DNA of 64,000 bases from Arthrobacter sp. V1I7. Its GTDB lineage: Bacteria; Actinomycetota; Actinomycetes; Actinomycetales; Micrococcaceae. The first letter of the stretch is position 1. The number at the start of each line of letters is the position of its first letter. The position numbers and the translations under genes are program-made. Shown one piece after another: positions 34,827 through 44,274 of this stretch. Under the pieces are notes generated by a model. The model had not been told where the DNA came from. It ran no database searches and saw only the letters and a list, made by a program, of their open reading frames with translations. Location of the stretch: contig NZ_JAUSYS010000001.1 of NCBI RefSeq assembly GCF_030817015.1, positions 4,154,001 to 4,218,000 of the forward strand, in the 5' to 3' direction.

Positions 34827-35465
34827 GTGTCGAGCATGCCTGTGCCTGGGGGTATCGAGCGGACCACCGCGGTAATCATCGGCACCGGCCTTTCCGGCCT
34901 GGCAGTCGCCAGTGAATTGCGACGCCGCGGGGTGGACTGCATCATTGTGGATGGTCTGGACCTGCTGGGAGCGGGCCATCCGGCGAACACGTCCTCCCTC
35001 CAGCGTTGCGACGCGGCAGATGCAGCAACGCTCCGGGAACGCAATGAAATCCTGCGGCACCTGAGGAATTACGCCACCAGCCACAAACTGGATGTCCGCA
35101 ACAACATCCGGGCCCTTCAGCTGGACCACCTGGGCGCCGGGGACGCCGGGTCCCCCACGCAGCAATGGGCCGTCCGCACGCCTGGCGGTGTCCTGCTGGC
35201 AGACCATTTGGTCCTGACCCGGTGTGCCCACAGCCAGCTCCGCCGCATGCTCTCCGAACTCGGCGTCGCAGCCGGGCAGAACCTGATGGCTGCCATGCAT
35301 GCTCTCGGGATGTATCTGGTGGGCGTGGGCGAGCTGATCACCCCTACGCCGAAGGAAGTCCTGCGCCAGGCCAAGGTGGTGGGCAATGCGATCTCCGCCA
35401 AAGTCCATCCGGGCGGCTTCCCGGCTGTACTGTCCGCCGGGTTTGCCCTGGCGGCGCCCGCCTGA
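34827..35465 (+). CDS. FAD/NAD(P)-binding oxidoreductase-like protein, short
   Basis: A 212-residue protein with one clear Rossmann dinucleotide site: TTAVIIGTGLSGLAVASELR, acidic residue at the end of strand 2 (IIVDGLDLLG). A second conserved half would be expected in full flavoprotein oxidoreductases, which run to 350-500 residues, so this is a reduced form or a binding-only protein. The C-terminus ends VHPGGFPAVLSAGFALAAPA. Start GTG 34827 has an AGAAAGGA site; an earlier ATG lacks one. Electron partner and substrate are unknown. Confidence 0.6.
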   Translation: MSSMPVPGGIERTTAVIIGTGLSGLAVASELRRRGVDCIIVDGLDLLGAGHPANTSSLQRCDAADAATLRERNEILRHLRNYATSHKLDVRNNIRALQLDHLGAGDAGSPTQQWAVRTPGGVLLADHLVLTRCAHSQLRRMLSELGVAAGQNLMAAMHALGMYLVGVGELITPTPKEVLRQAKVVGNAISAKVHPGGFPAVLSAGFALAAPA

Positions 35466-35537
35466 ACAGGCTGCAGGCCGCCTGACCCGCCGCGGCCCCT
35501 GCTTCAGCGGCAGCCACCTCGACGGCAGGCGCTTCGG

Positions 35538-36242
35538 TCAGCGCTCCCCGTCCCGGATCCGGCCCGCGGACCCTTGTTCCTGACTGCGTTCGCCTGCACC
35601 GCCGGCGTCCGGTCCGGTGACGCCGTCGTCGTTCACCCTGTCGTCTCTTTCCCCGACGTCGTTGCCCTCGCCGCCCGGGGTAAGGCGCCATTTTGCCATC
35701 AGCGCCAGGGTGACCAGGATCCCCACGGCCGTTCCAACGAAAATCACGAGGCTCCACGGGAACGGCTCGGCGGCGTCCGGCAACGGCACCGAGGTTCCCG
35801 TGACGCCGGGCTGGGGGGTGGTCAGCGTGGGGACCACAGGGGCCGCCGTCGAACCTGACGCGCCCGCCGTGGCGGTAAAGCTGAAGCTGCCTTCGATGGG
35901 GTGGGAGTCGGAGCTGACCACGCGCCACGCCACGGTGAACGCTCCGGCGGGGGCGCCCGGCTTGAGCGCCTGCGAGGCGACGTTGTCCACGATCTCCACG
36001 TTGCCCTCAGCCCAACTGTTTCCCGCGGCGTCGGTCACCACGATTTGGGATCCCAGCGTCAGGGGGTTCTTGTTGAAGGTGATCGAGACCTTCTCCGGCG
36101 GCATTGCCACGGTGGCACCCGGGGCGGGGCTGGTGGATTCCGCGGCGTCGTGCGCGGACGCCGGAGCCGCGGCCCCGACCAGGGCGGAGACGAGGATCAT
36201 GGCACCGAGCACGGCGCCCAGAAGCTGTCGGATCAGGCGCAT
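35538..36242 (-). CDS. CopC-domain copper-resistance protein with C-terminal membrane anchor
   Basis: A 234-residue exported protein. The signal peptide ends ...PASA followed by HDAAESTSPAPGATV, so the mature N-terminus is a His, the usual first copper ligand of CopC. The CopC fold follows (EKVSITFNKNPLTLGSQIVV, SSDSHPIEGSFSFTA, with the second His). A Pro/Thr-rich linker, one membrane span (WSLVIFVGTAVGILVTLALM) and an acidic tail of 50 residues complete it. It probably binds copper outside the membrane; no CopD gene is adjacent. ATG 36242 has an AGGAG site. Confidence 0.88.
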   Translation of the reverse strand: MRLIRQLLGAVLGAMILVSALVGAAAPASAHDAAESTSPAPGATVAMPPEKVSITFNKNPLTLGSQIVVTDAAGNSWAEGNVEIVDNVASQALKPGAPAGAFTVAWRVVSSDSHPIEGSFSFTATAGASGSTAAPVVPTLTTPQPGVTGTSVPLPDAAEPFPWSLVIFVGTAVGILVTLALMAKWRLTPGGEGNDVGERDDRVNDDGVTGPDAGGAGERSQEQGSAGRIRDGER

Positions 36243-36352
36243 GGGTTGACTACTCCTCTTGTTGGCTTGCTTACAGACTAGGCGAAATCGCCGAGTCGGC
36301 CGGGTCGCGGCCAATAGGATTCAAGTAACCACCCATATCTCCCGGAGGACCA

Positions 36353-37795
36353 ATGCTGAAGCAGGGCTCTGCACTCGACCGGTATTTCAAGATTTCCGAG
36401 CGGGGATCGAACTTCTCGCGCGAGATCCGTGGCGGCTTCGCTACGTTCTTTGCGATGAGCTACATCGTGGTGCTGAATCCGCTCATCCTCTCCGGTCCCG
36501 ATTCCTCCGGCGCAACCCTCGGCTTTCCCGCCGTCGCCGCAGTCACCGCTTTTGTCGCCGGCATCCTCACCATCCTGATGGGGGCCTGGGCCAAGCACCC
36601 CTTCGCGATGGCAACCGGCCTAGGCGTCAACGCCTTCGTCGCCGTCACGGTGGCCACTAACCCGGGCCTGACGTGGCCGGACATGATGGGCCTCGTGATG
36701 CTCTCCGGCGTCACCATGCTGATCCTCGTCCTGACCGGCTTCCGGACCGCCGTGTTCAAGGCCGTCCCGGAAGGGCTGAAGACCGCGATCGTGGTGGGCA
36801 TCGGGCTTTTCATCGCCCTGATCGGACTCGTCAACGCGGGCTTCGTGCGGCGCATCCCGGACGTCGCCGGCACCACCGTTCCGGTCGGCCTGGGCTTCGA
36901 CGGCAAGCTTCTGGGCTGGCCCACCCTCGTGTTCGTCTTCGGGCTGATCCTGACCATCGCGCTCGTGGTCCGCAAGGTCAAGGGCGCGATCCTGATCGGC
37001 ATCGTCGTCTCGACCATCCTGTCCGTGATCCTGGAATTCACCCTGCACATCGGCCCCAGCTTTGACGGCAAGAGCTTCAACCCGCAGGGCTGGTCCCTCG
37101 TGGCCCCGAAGTTCTCGGAATGGGCTGCCCCGGACCTGTCCCTAATCGGCAAGGCCAACCCGTTCGGCGCCTTTGAGCATCTGGGCTTCGTCGCCGCAAC
37201 GCTGCTGGCCTTCGTGATCCTGCTGAGCATCTTCTTCGACGCCATGGGCACCATGGTGGGCCTGGCCACCGAGGCTGGCACCATCGACAAGGACGGCAAC
37301 ATTCCCAACGTTGACCGCGTGCTGCAGGTGGACGCGCTCGGCGCCATCCTGGGCGGCGGAACGTCCGTGTCCTCGAACCAGATCTATGTCGAATCCGGCG
37401 CGGGCATCGGCGAAGGCGCCCGGACCGGGCTGGCCTCGATCGTCACCGGCCTGCTGTTCCTCGTGGCCATGTTCTTCACCCCGCTGATCAACCTCGTCCC
37501 GTTCGAGGCCGTGGCGCCCGCACTGGTGATCGTCGGCTTCATGATGGTCGCCCAGGTCGGCAAGATCGACTGGCAGGACTGGGGCATCGCGATCCCGGCG
37601 TTCCTGACCTTCACCCTGATGCCGTTCACCTACTCGATCGCCAACGGCCTCGGCGCGGGCTTCATCGCCTTCGTCCTGATCCGCTCCTTCCAGGGCCGGG
37701 CCCGCGAGGTGCACCCGCTGATGTGGGCCGTGGCCGCGGCGTTCCTGCTGTTCTTCGCCATCGGCCCGATCGAAGCAGCACTCGGAATGCACTAG
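36353..37795 (+). CDS. NCS2-family purine permease (AzgA type)
   Basis: A 480-residue membrane protein with about 12-14 spans. AzgA-branch features are visible: SNFSREIRGGFATFFAMSYI, VVLNPLILSG, ATGLGVNAFVAVTVA, and FFDAMGTMVGLATEAG. The C-terminal half has GGGTSVSSNQIYVESGAGIG and EGARTGLASIVTGLLFL. These transporters import adenine, guanine or hypoxanthine with protons. It is a single gene with a CCCGGAGGACC ribosome site, next to the hut genes but without the hut operator motif in front. Confidence 0.9.
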   Translation: MLKQGSALDRYFKISERGSNFSREIRGGFATFFAMSYIVVLNPLILSGPDSSGATLGFPAVAAVTAFVAGILTILMGAWAKHPFAMATGLGVNAFVAVTVATNPGLTWPDMMGLVMLSGVTMLILVLTGFRTAVFKAVPEGLKTAIVVGIGLFIALIGLVNAGFVRRIPDVAGTTVPVGLGFDGKLLGWPTLVFVFGLILTIALVVRKVKGAILIGIVVSTILSVILEFTLHIGPSFDGKSFNPQGWSLVAPKFSEWAAPDLSLIGKANPFGAFEHLGFVAATLLAFVILLSIFFDAMGTMVGLATEAGTIDKDGNIPNVDRVLQVDALGAILGGGTSVSSNQIYVESGAGIGEGARTGLASIVTGLLFLVAMFFTPLINLVPFEAVAPALVIVGFMMVAQVGKIDWQDWGIAIPAFLTFTLMPFTYSIANGLGAGFIAFVLIRSFQGRAREVHPLMWAVAAAFLLFFAIGPIEAALGMH

Positions 37796-37924
37796 GCACG
37801 CTCGGTGCCCTCCCCGCCGGCCCCCGCCCGCGCGCCCTGGTCTGTCCGCCGAAACGACGCTTCGCGGCAGTGCGTTTTCAAAAACACGGCCGCAACCTGT
37901 CATCTCGGCGGCGTTTAGGGGCGA

Positions 37925-37942
37925 TTTCCGGGATACCGGACA
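37925..37942. promoter_or_regulatory. Candidate Hut (IclR) operator before hutG
   Basis: TTTCCGGGATACCGGACA matches the dyad TGTCCGGKATMCCGGACA in 17 of 18 positions. It ends 53 bp before the hutG start codon. Three related sites flank hutU and the IclR gene. Confidence 0.65.
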
Positions 37943-37995
37943 GCCCGGCGGCGGCGCTGCTGGTTTTCCGGCCCGGGCTGCGGTGAGCTAGGGGC

Positions 37996-38964
37996 ATGGT
38001 TTCTCCCGCACTCCCCGTGGATGTCCCGCCGCAGCCCTGGACCGGCCGGTTCGACGGCGAAAGCGTCGAGCACCGCCGCTGGTGGCAGGCCGTGACCCCG
38101 CACTCCCCGCGCACCCTCCCCACGACGGCCGCTGCCGCGCCGGGTGTGCCGCCGGCTGTGGTCCTCGGCTTCGGCAGCGACGCCGGCGTGCGCCGTAACA
38201 AGGGCCGCACCGGCGCCGCCGCCGCCCCCGATGCCATCCGCGCCGCCCTCGGCCCGCTCGCGTTCCACCTGTCCCGGGACGTGTACGACGCCGGGAACGT
38301 CACCGTCGCCGGGGACGCGCTCGAGGCCGGGCAGGCGCGGGCAGGACTCGCCATCACCAGGCTGCTCGACGCCGGCAGGCTTCCCGTGGTGCTGGGCGGC
38401 GGGCACGAGACCGCCTTCGCGAGCTACCTCGGCGTGGCCGGTTCGGCCGCGGTCCGGGAGGGCCTGCGGGTGGGCGTGCTGAACCTGGATGCCCACTTCG
38501 ACCTCCGCGACGAGCCCGTGCCCAGCTCCGGCACCCCGTTCCTGCAGATGGCCCGCGCGGAAGCCGCCGCGGGCCGCGAACTGCGGTACGCCGTCGTCGG
38601 GATCTCCGAACCGAACAACACCCGTGCGCTGTTCCGCACCGCCGGAGAACTCGGCGTGGACTATCTGCTGGATGAGGACTGCTCGGCGGAGGCCGCGCAC
38701 GCCTTCGTGGCCGCCTTCCTGGCGCAGGTGGACGCGTTGTATCTGACCATCGATCTTGACGTGCTGCCCGCATCGGTGGCGCCGGGCGTGAGCGCGCCGG
38801 CCGCCTACGGCGTGCCGCTGCCGGTGATCAGCGCGGTCTGCCGGCAGGTCGCCGCGAGCGGGCAGCTTCTGCACCTGGACATCGCGGAGCTGAACCCGGA
38901 ATTCGACATCGACGGCCGCACGGCAAAGGTGGCGGCGCGGCTGATCAATACGCTGCTGCGGTAG
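37996..38964 (+). CDS. hutG: Formimidoylglutamase
   Basis: A 322-residue ureohydrolase. All binuclear manganese motifs are present: GGGHETAFASYLG, LNLDAHFDLR, and LTIDLDVLPASVAPGVSAPA. The N-terminal GFGSDAGVRRNKGRTGAAAA supports formimidoylglutamase over arginase. It hydrolyses N-formimidoyl-L-glutamate to glutamate and formamide, the last step of histidine degradation. Its own operator lies 53 bp upstream. hutH and hutU are 2-6 kb away on the other strand; an imidazolonepropionase gene is not in the window. Confidence 0.92.
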   Translation: MVSPALPVDVPPQPWTGRFDGESVEHRRWWQAVTPHSPRTLPTTAAAAPGVPPAVVLGFGSDAGVRRNKGRTGAAAAPDAIRAALGPLAFHLSRDVYDAGNVTVAGDALEAGQARAGLAITRLLDAGRLPVVLGGGHETAFASYLGVAGSAAVREGLRVGVLNLDAHFDLRDEPVPSSGTPFLQMARAEAAAGRELRYAVVGISEPNNTRALFRTAGELGVDYLLDEDCSAEAAHAFVAAFLAQVDALYLTIDLDVLPASVAPGVSAPAAYGVPLPVISAVCRQVAASGQLLHLDIAELNPEFDIDGRTAKVAARLINTLLR

Positions 38965-38991
38965 GGCGGCCAGGAACGGGGGGCGGGTCCG

Positions 38992-40299
38992 TCAGATCGG
39001 TGTCTTCGGCGCCTGGCCTTTATCGCCGCGCTCCGCTTCGGCCTTCAGTTCGCGGAGCCGGTCCAGCCGGTTCATGACCGGAGCTGTTGTCGCCCCGTGC
39101 ACCACGATGGAGGCCGCCACGACGAGGCCGATGATCGCCCACAGCTGCTCGGCCTGAGCACTGAAATCGCCCTCGCCGAGGGCGTAGGCGAGGTAGTAGA
39201 GGGAGCCGATCCCGCGGATGCCGAAGAAGGAGATGGCGATCCGTTCCCGCGGGCCGGTCTTGCCCCGCGCCAGGGCCAGCCAGCCCGACAGCGGCCGGAC
39301 CAGCAGCAGGAACACGAGCGCCACCAGGATCTCCGGCCAGCCGATGCCCGCCAGCAGGCCCCGCGCGATCGCGCCGCCGAGCAGCACCAGGATGACCACC
39401 GTCATGAGCCGTTCGAGCTGTTCGACATAGGAGTGCATCACGCGGTGGAAGCCGTGCGTCCGTTCCGCGGCCCGGATCGTTACGGCGCACACGAACACGG
39501 CGATGAACCCGTAGCCTTCGACCATCTCGGTCACACCGTAGGCCAGGAAGGTCGCCGCCAGCGCCACGAAGCCTTGGGAGTGGGCGGAGAGCCGGATGCT
39601 CTCGTGCCGGGCGGAGAAGAAGATCCGGCCCAGCGCCTTGCCTGCCAGCCAGCCGAGCAGCACACCGACGGCGATCCGCCAGAGGACGTCCACGGCGAAC
39701 CAGGAGCCGAACCACTGGGACGGTGCCGCGCCAACCAGGCTGATGGCGATGGCCAGGTAGACGAAGGGAAACGCGAATCCGTCGTTCAGGCCGGCCTCGG
39801 AGGTAAGGCTGAAGCGGACCTCGTCCTCACCGCGCTCGGATTCGCTCTCGTCATCGGCAGGCTCCCCCACCTGGACTTCGGAGGCGAGGACCGGATCGGT
39901 GGGTGCGAGGGCGGCGCCGACCAGCAGCGCGGCGCCGAGGCCGAGTCCGAGCACCCCGAGCCCGAGCAGGGTCAGCGCCGCAATGCAGATGGGCATCGCC
40001 AGGCCGAGCATCCGCCAGGTGGTGGACCATTGGCGCCGTCCCAGCGGGCGGTCCAGGGCGAGGCCTGCACCCATCAAGGAGATGATGACGCACACTTCGG
40101 TCAGGTGCGTGGTGAATTCCCCGTATTGCAGGGGGTCCGGATCCGGCAGGCCCGGCATGAGGGTGAAGGCCAGCATCCCCGCGGCCAGGAACACCATCGG
40201 CATGGACAACGGCGCGTTGCGCAGCAGTTTGGGCAGTACAGCGGCGGCGAAGACGGCCAGGCCTGCCGCCGTGAAGACGATACTGGGAGCCTCAAACAC
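38992..40299 (-). CDS. Cation:proton antiporter, CPA1 (NhaP) type
   Basis: A 435-residue protein with 12 or so spans. It has the CPA core with PTDPVLASEVQVGEP and SEAGLNDGFAFPFVYLAIAI, the Asn-Asp pair typical of NhaP-type Na+/H+ or K+/H+ exchangers. A charged insert of about 15 acidic residues (ADDESESERGEDEVR) splits these two motifs. The C-terminus is basic and short. GTG 40299 was chosen because of the GGAGGG site eight bases upstream. It ends convergently with hutG, 27 bp away. Confidence 0.9.
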   Translation of the reverse strand: MFEAPSIVFTAAGLAVFAAAVLPKLLRNAPLSMPMVFLAAGMLAFTLMPGLPDPDPLQYGEFTTHLTEVCVIISLMGAGLALDRPLGRRQWSTTWRMLGLAMPICIAALTLLGLGVLGLGLGAALLVGAALAPTDPVLASEVQVGEPADDESESERGEDEVRFSLTSEAGLNDGFAFPFVYLAIAISLVGAAPSQWFGSWFAVDVLWRIAVGVLLGWLAGKALGRIFFSARHESIRLSAHSQGFVALAATFLAYGVTEMVEGYGFIAVFVCAVTIRAAERTHGFHRVMHSYVEQLERLMTVVILVLLGGAIARGLLAGIGWPEILVALVFLLLVRPLSGWLALARGKTGPRERIAISFFGIRGIGSLYYLAYALGEGDFSAQAEQLWAIIGLVVAASIVVHGATTAPVMNRLDRLRELKAEAERGDKGQAPKTPI

Positions 40300-40414
40300 G
40301 TGCTGTCCCTCCTGCCGCGGCCCGGATCCCCGGGGATGAGTCGGGGCGCCGTCCCTACGGACCGGCGCCCCTCCCACCAAGATACTCGCGTGCGGCGTCT
40401 ACAGCCGCTGACGG

Positions 40415-40651
40415 CTAACCGCGCCGCACGTCAACACCGTCGGACTTCAGGAAGAGCAGCGTCTCGGACGGGTCCGCCGGGACCAGCCAGAGGACATTGC
40501 CGCTCACTGAAACTTCTTCAACCTCACCGGCGGCCAGAACCTGTGCGTGCTTGAGGATCTCGACCCGGTCACCCGCCTTGAGGCTTCTCCAGTCGGAAAC
40601 CGTGGCGGCGGATACCTGGCGTCTGGAAAGAACTGTCCCGCGTGCTTTCAT
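40415..40651 (-). CDS. Small conserved-looking hypothetical protein
   Basis: A 78-residue protein (MKARGTVLSRRQVSAATVSD...). The middle (WRSLKAGDRVEILKHAQVLA, AGEVEEVSVSGNVLWLVP) looks like a small beta-barrel of SH3 or KOW type, and the end is LLFLKSDGVDVRRG. There is no signal or membrane span. An AT-rich promoter area lies upstream (40652-40799) with an inverted GTAC...GTAC repeat at about 40701-40716. Function unknown; binding to nucleic acid is only a guess from the fold. Confidence 0.65.
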   Translation of the reverse strand: MKARGTVLSRRQVSAATVSDWRSLKAGDRVEILKHAQVLAAGEVEEVSVSGNVLWLVPADPSETLLFLKSDGVDVRRG

Positions 40652-40799
40652 GAACTTCTACCCCTTTGTATACGTTCTTCGCCACAACATCGTTGGTGTG
40701 TACTTCTATTTGTACTACAGTCCCGGCGCCCCCGCCTGCCGCGTTGCCGAGTATTTCGGAGCGCCGGGAATTATTCAGCCAAACTGCATTTGTTCTTGC

Positions 40800-42392
40800 T
40801 CAGGCGAGATTCCCGACGGCGGATTCGGCCGCCGCCCGGACCTTGCCGGAGGCGACGAGCAGGTCCGCCGCCTCCAGTTCCGGCGACAGGAACCTGTCCG
40901 TCCCCGGGCCGTCGACGACGTCGCGCAACGCAGCGATCACGGCGGCGCCCGCGGGCCCCGGAGTGAGTTCGCCGCCGGAGAGCTGGGTGCGGATGTCGAG
41001 CGCCCGGGCCGAGGTGACGAGTTCGATCGCCAGTACGCGGCGCAGGTTCTCGACGGCACGGCGGAGCTTGCGGGCCGCGTGCCAGCCCATCGAGACGTGG
41101 TCCTCCTGCATCGCGGAACTCGGGATCGAGTCCACCGACGCCGGGACGGCCAGCCGTTTGTTGTCCGAGACGAGCCCGGCCTGGGTGTACTGGGCGATCA
41201 TCAGCCCGGAGTCGACGCCCGGGTCCGCGGCCAGGAAGGCCGGCAGTCCGTGCGAGCGGGCCGGGTCCAGCATCCGGTCCGTGCGCCGCTCGGCAATGGA
41301 GCTGAGGTCCGCAACGACGATGGCCAGGAAGTCGAGCACGTACGCGACCGGTGCGCCGTGGAAGTTGCCGTTCGAGCTGACCCGGCCGTCCGGCAGCACC
41401 ACCGGGTTGTCGATCGCGGCGGCTAGTTCGCGGGAGGCGACCAGTGCGGCGTGGTCCACGGTGTCGCGGACGGCGCCGGCCACCTGGGGTGCGCAGCGCA
41501 GTGAGTAAGCATCCTGGACCTTGGTGTCGTTGACCCGGTGCGAGGCCACGATCGGCGAGTTGGACAGGACCCGCAGCATGTTGTCCGCGGAGGCGGCCTG
41601 GCCCGGGTGCGGGCGCAGCGCGGCGTGCAGCTCGGGCAGGAACACCTGGTCCGTGCCGAGCAGCGCCTCGACGCTGAGCGCGGCGGTGATGTCCGCCGTC
41701 GTGAGCAGCTGGCGGATGTCCGCGATGGCCATCAGGAGCATGCCGAGCATGCCCTCGGTGCCGTTCACGAGGGCCAGGCCCTCCTTTTCCGCGAGGGTGA
41801 CGGGATCGATCCCGTGCGCGGCGAGGAGCGCGGCGACCGGGCGGCCGTCCCTGGTGCCGTACAGTTCCCCGTCCGGTCCCGTGGCCTCGCCTTCGCCCAT
41901 CAGCACGAGGGCGCAGTGGGACAGCGGGGCGAGGTCGCCGGAGCAGCCGAGGGAACCGAATTCGCGGACCACGGGGGTGATTCCGGCGTTGAGGACATCC
42001 ACCATGGTCTGCAGCACCACGGGCCGGACACCGGTGCGGCCGGAGGCGAGGGTCTTGGCGCGCAGGAACATGATGCCGCGGACCACCTCGCGCTCCACGG
42101 CCGGGCCCATCCCGGCGGCGTGGCTGCGGATCAGGGACTTCTGCAGCTGGGTGCGCAGTTCGTTGGGGATGTGCCGGTTGGCCAGCGCGCCGAAGCCGGT
42201 GGAGATGCCGTACGCGGGGACCTCACTGTGCGCTAGGTCGTCAATGTGGGCGCGGACCTTCGCGACGGCCTCGAGGGCGTCCTGGCTGATGGTCACCTTG
42301 GCGTTGTGGCGGGCGACGGCGACGACGTCCTCGGGCGTGACGCCGCTGGAGCCGAGGGTGACGGTGAGCGGTTCGTGGGTCAGTACAGACAT
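40800..42392 (-). CDS. hutH: Histidine ammonia-lyase
   Basis: A 530-residue HAL. The MIO cofactor forms from three residues in GSLGCSGDLAPLSH; here they read Cys150-Ser151-Gly152 where many HALs have Ala-Ser-Gly. YGISTGFGALANRHIP carries the catalytic Tyr, and SLRCAPQVAGAVRDTVDHA and HGAPVAYVLDFLAI are also typical. It removes ammonia from L-histidine to give urocanate, in the cytosol. ATG 42392 is 7 bp after the hutU stop, so hutU-hutH form one operon starting at the operator near 44222. Confidence 0.95.
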   Translation of the reverse strand: MSVLTHEPLTVTLGSSGVTPEDVVAVARHNAKVTISQDALEAVAKVRAHIDDLAHSEVPAYGISTGFGALANRHIPNELRTQLQKSLIRSHAAGMGPAVEREVVRGIMFLRAKTLASGRTGVRPVVLQTMVDVLNAGITPVVREFGSLGCSGDLAPLSHCALVLMGEGEATGPDGELYGTRDGRPVAALLAAHGIDPVTLAEKEGLALVNGTEGMLGMLLMAIADIRQLLTTADITAALSVEALLGTDQVFLPELHAALRPHPGQAASADNMLRVLSNSPIVASHRVNDTKVQDAYSLRCAPQVAGAVRDTVDHAALVASRELAAAIDNPVVLPDGRVSSNGNFHGAPVAYVLDFLAIVVADLSSIAERRTDRMLDPARSHGLPAFLAADPGVDSGLMIAQYTQAGLVSDNKRLAVPASVDSIPSSAMQEDHVSMGWHAARKLRRAVENLRRVLAIELVTSARALDIRTQLSGGELTPGPAGAAVIAALRDVVDGPGTDRFLSPELEAADLLVASGKVRAAAESAVGNLA

Positions 42393-42399
42393 GATGTTC

Positions 42400-44118
42400 C
42401 TACTTCTTTGCTTCTGCGGAGTCTGCCGACTCCGACATGGGGATGCGGACGCCGCGTTCCTGGGCGACCTCGACGGCGCGGTCGTAGCCTGCATCGGCGT
42501 GGCGGATGACGCCCATACCGGGGTCGTTGGTGAGGAGGCGTTCGAGCTTCTGCGCGGCGAGGTCGGTGCCGTCGGCGACGGACACCTGGCCGGCATGGAT
42601 GGAGCGGCCGATCCCGACTCCGCCGCCGTGGTGGAGGGAAACCCAAGTGGCGCCGGAGGCGGTGTTGAGCAGGGCGTTGAGCAGCGGCCAGTCGGCGATC
42701 GCGTCGGAGCCGTCGGCCATGGCCTCGGTCTCGCGGTACGGCGAGGCGACGGAGCCGGAGTCCAGGTGGTCGCGGCCGATCACGATGGGTGCCTTGACCT
42801 TGCCCTCCTTGACCAGCTGGTTGAACAGCAGCCCGGCCTTGGCGCGGTCACCGTAGCCCAGCCAGCAGATGCGGGCCGGCAGGCCCTCGAACTCGACGCG
42901 TTCCTGGGCGGCGTCGATCCAGCGGTGCAGGTGCTTGTTCTCCGGGAAGAGTTCCTTGATGGCCGCATCGGTGACGGCGATGTCCTCGGGGTCACCGGAG
43001 AGCGCGACCCAACGGAACGGGCCGAGGCCCTCGCAGAACAGCGGGCGGATGTAGGCCGGGACGAAGCCGGGGAATTCGAACGCCCGGTTGTAGCCGCCCT
43101 TGCGGGCCTCGTCGCGGATCGAGTTGCCATAGTCGAACACCTCGGCGCCGGCGTCCTGGAACTCGACCATCGCCTGGACGTGCCGGGCCATTGAGGCCTG
43201 GGCCTTCTTGGTGAAGCCCTCCGGATCTGCCGCGGCCTCACGGTGCCAATCCTCGACCGTGATGCCCTCGGGGAGGTAGCTCAGCGGGTCGTGGGCGGAG
43301 GTCTGGTCCGTGACGATGTCGACGGTGAGCTCGCCGGCATTGTGGCGGCGCAGGATTTCCGGGAAGACTTCCGCTGCGTTGCCGACGTAACCGACGGACC
43401 AGCCGCGGCGCTCTGCCTTGGCCGCCAGGACCTTGGCGATGGCGGCGTCGAGGTCGGTTTCCACCTCGTCGAGGTAACGTTTGCCGGCGCGGCGGCGCAG
43501 GTGGCTTTCGTCGACGTCGACGATCAGGCAGGCGCCGTCGTTCAGGGTCACGGCGAGCGGCTGGGCACCGCCCATGCCGCCGCAGCCGCCGGTAAGGGTC
43601 AGGGTGCCGGCGAGGGTGCCGTTCTCGTCGCCGGTGAGTTTGCGGGCGATCGCGGCGAAGGTCTCGAAGGTGCCCTGCAGGATGCCCTGGGTGCCAATGT
43701 AGATCCAGGAGCCGGCGGTCATCTGGCCGTACATCATCAGGCCCTCGGCCTCAAGCCGGCGGAATTCGGGCCAGTTGGCCCAGTCCCCCACGAGGTTCGA
43801 GTTGGCCAGGAGCACACGAGGCGCCCATTCGTTGGTGCGGAAGACCCCGACGGGCTTGCCGGACTGGACCAACAGGGTCTCGTCCTTTTCCATGGTCTCC
43901 AGCGTGCGGGTGATCGCGTCGAACGCTGCCCAGGACCGGACGGCGCGGCCGGTGCCGCCGTAGACTACAAGGTCATCCGGGCGTTCGGCGACCTCGGGGT
44001 CCAGGTTGTTCATGAGCATGCGCAGCGGGGCTTCCGTCTGCCAGCTCTTGGCGGTGAGCTCGGTGCCGCGGGCAGCTTTGACCGGGCGGGCACCGGTGGT
44101 GAAATCGGCGGGTGCCAT
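42400..44118 (-). CDS. hutU: Urocanate hydratase
   Basis: A 572-residue urocanase. The NAD+-binding signature [20 protein letters not shown] is present, as are [19 protein letters not shown] and [16 protein letters not shown]. Residue order and length match the family. It converts urocanate to imidazolonepropionate using tightly bound NAD+ as electrophile. Start ATG 44118 has a GAAGGAGCC site. It is the first gene of hutU-hutH, with a candidate IclR operator 104 bp upstream. Confidence 0.95.
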   Translation of the reverse strand: MAPADFTTGARPVKAARGTELTAKSWQTEAPLRMLMNNLDPEVAERPDDLVVYGGTGRAVRSWAAFDAITRTLETMEKDETLLVQSGKPVGVFRTNEWAPRVLLANSNLVGDWANWPEFRRLEAEGLMMYGQMTAGSWIYIGTQGILQGTFETFAAIARKLTGDENGTLAGTLTLTGGCGGMGGAQPLAVTLNDGACLIVDVDESHLRRRAGKRYLDEVETDLDAAIAKVLAAKAERRGWSVGYVGNAAEVFPEILRRHNAGELTVDIVTDQTSAHDPLSYLPEGITVEDWHREAAADPEGFTKKAQASMARHVQAMVEFQDAGAEVFDYGNSIRDEARKGGYNRAFEFPGFVPAYIRPLFCEGLGPFRWVALSGDPEDIAVTDAAIKELFPENKHLHRWIDAAQERVEFEGLPARICWLGYGDRAKAGLLFNQLVKEGKVKAPIVIGRDHLDSGSVASPYRETEAMADGSDAIADWPLLNALLNTASGATWVSLHHGGGVGIGRSIHAGQVSVADGTDLAAQKLERLLTNDPGMGVIRHADAGYDRAVEVAQERGVRIPMSESADSAEAKK

Positions 44119-44221
44119 GAGGGCTCCTTCGTTTCTCGGTGGTTCAGTGGTTCGGTGGATGAGGTTCTGTATCAACTAAAGCCTGCGCGCAGCCACGGAA
44201 ACAGGGGCCAGGGATGGGTAC

Positions 44222-44239
44222 TGTCCGGGATACCAGACC
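44222..44239. promoter_or_regulatory. Candidate Hut (IclR) operator before hutU
   Basis: TGTCCGGGATACCAGACC differs from the dyad TGTCCGGKATMCCGGACA at two positions. Its first 17 bases equal the reverse complement of the site at 45297-45314. It lies between the end of the IclR gene and hutU. Confidence 0.65.
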
Positions 44240-44274
44240 AACGCCAAGCCCCGCCGCTGTCCCCGGAGTCGGGG

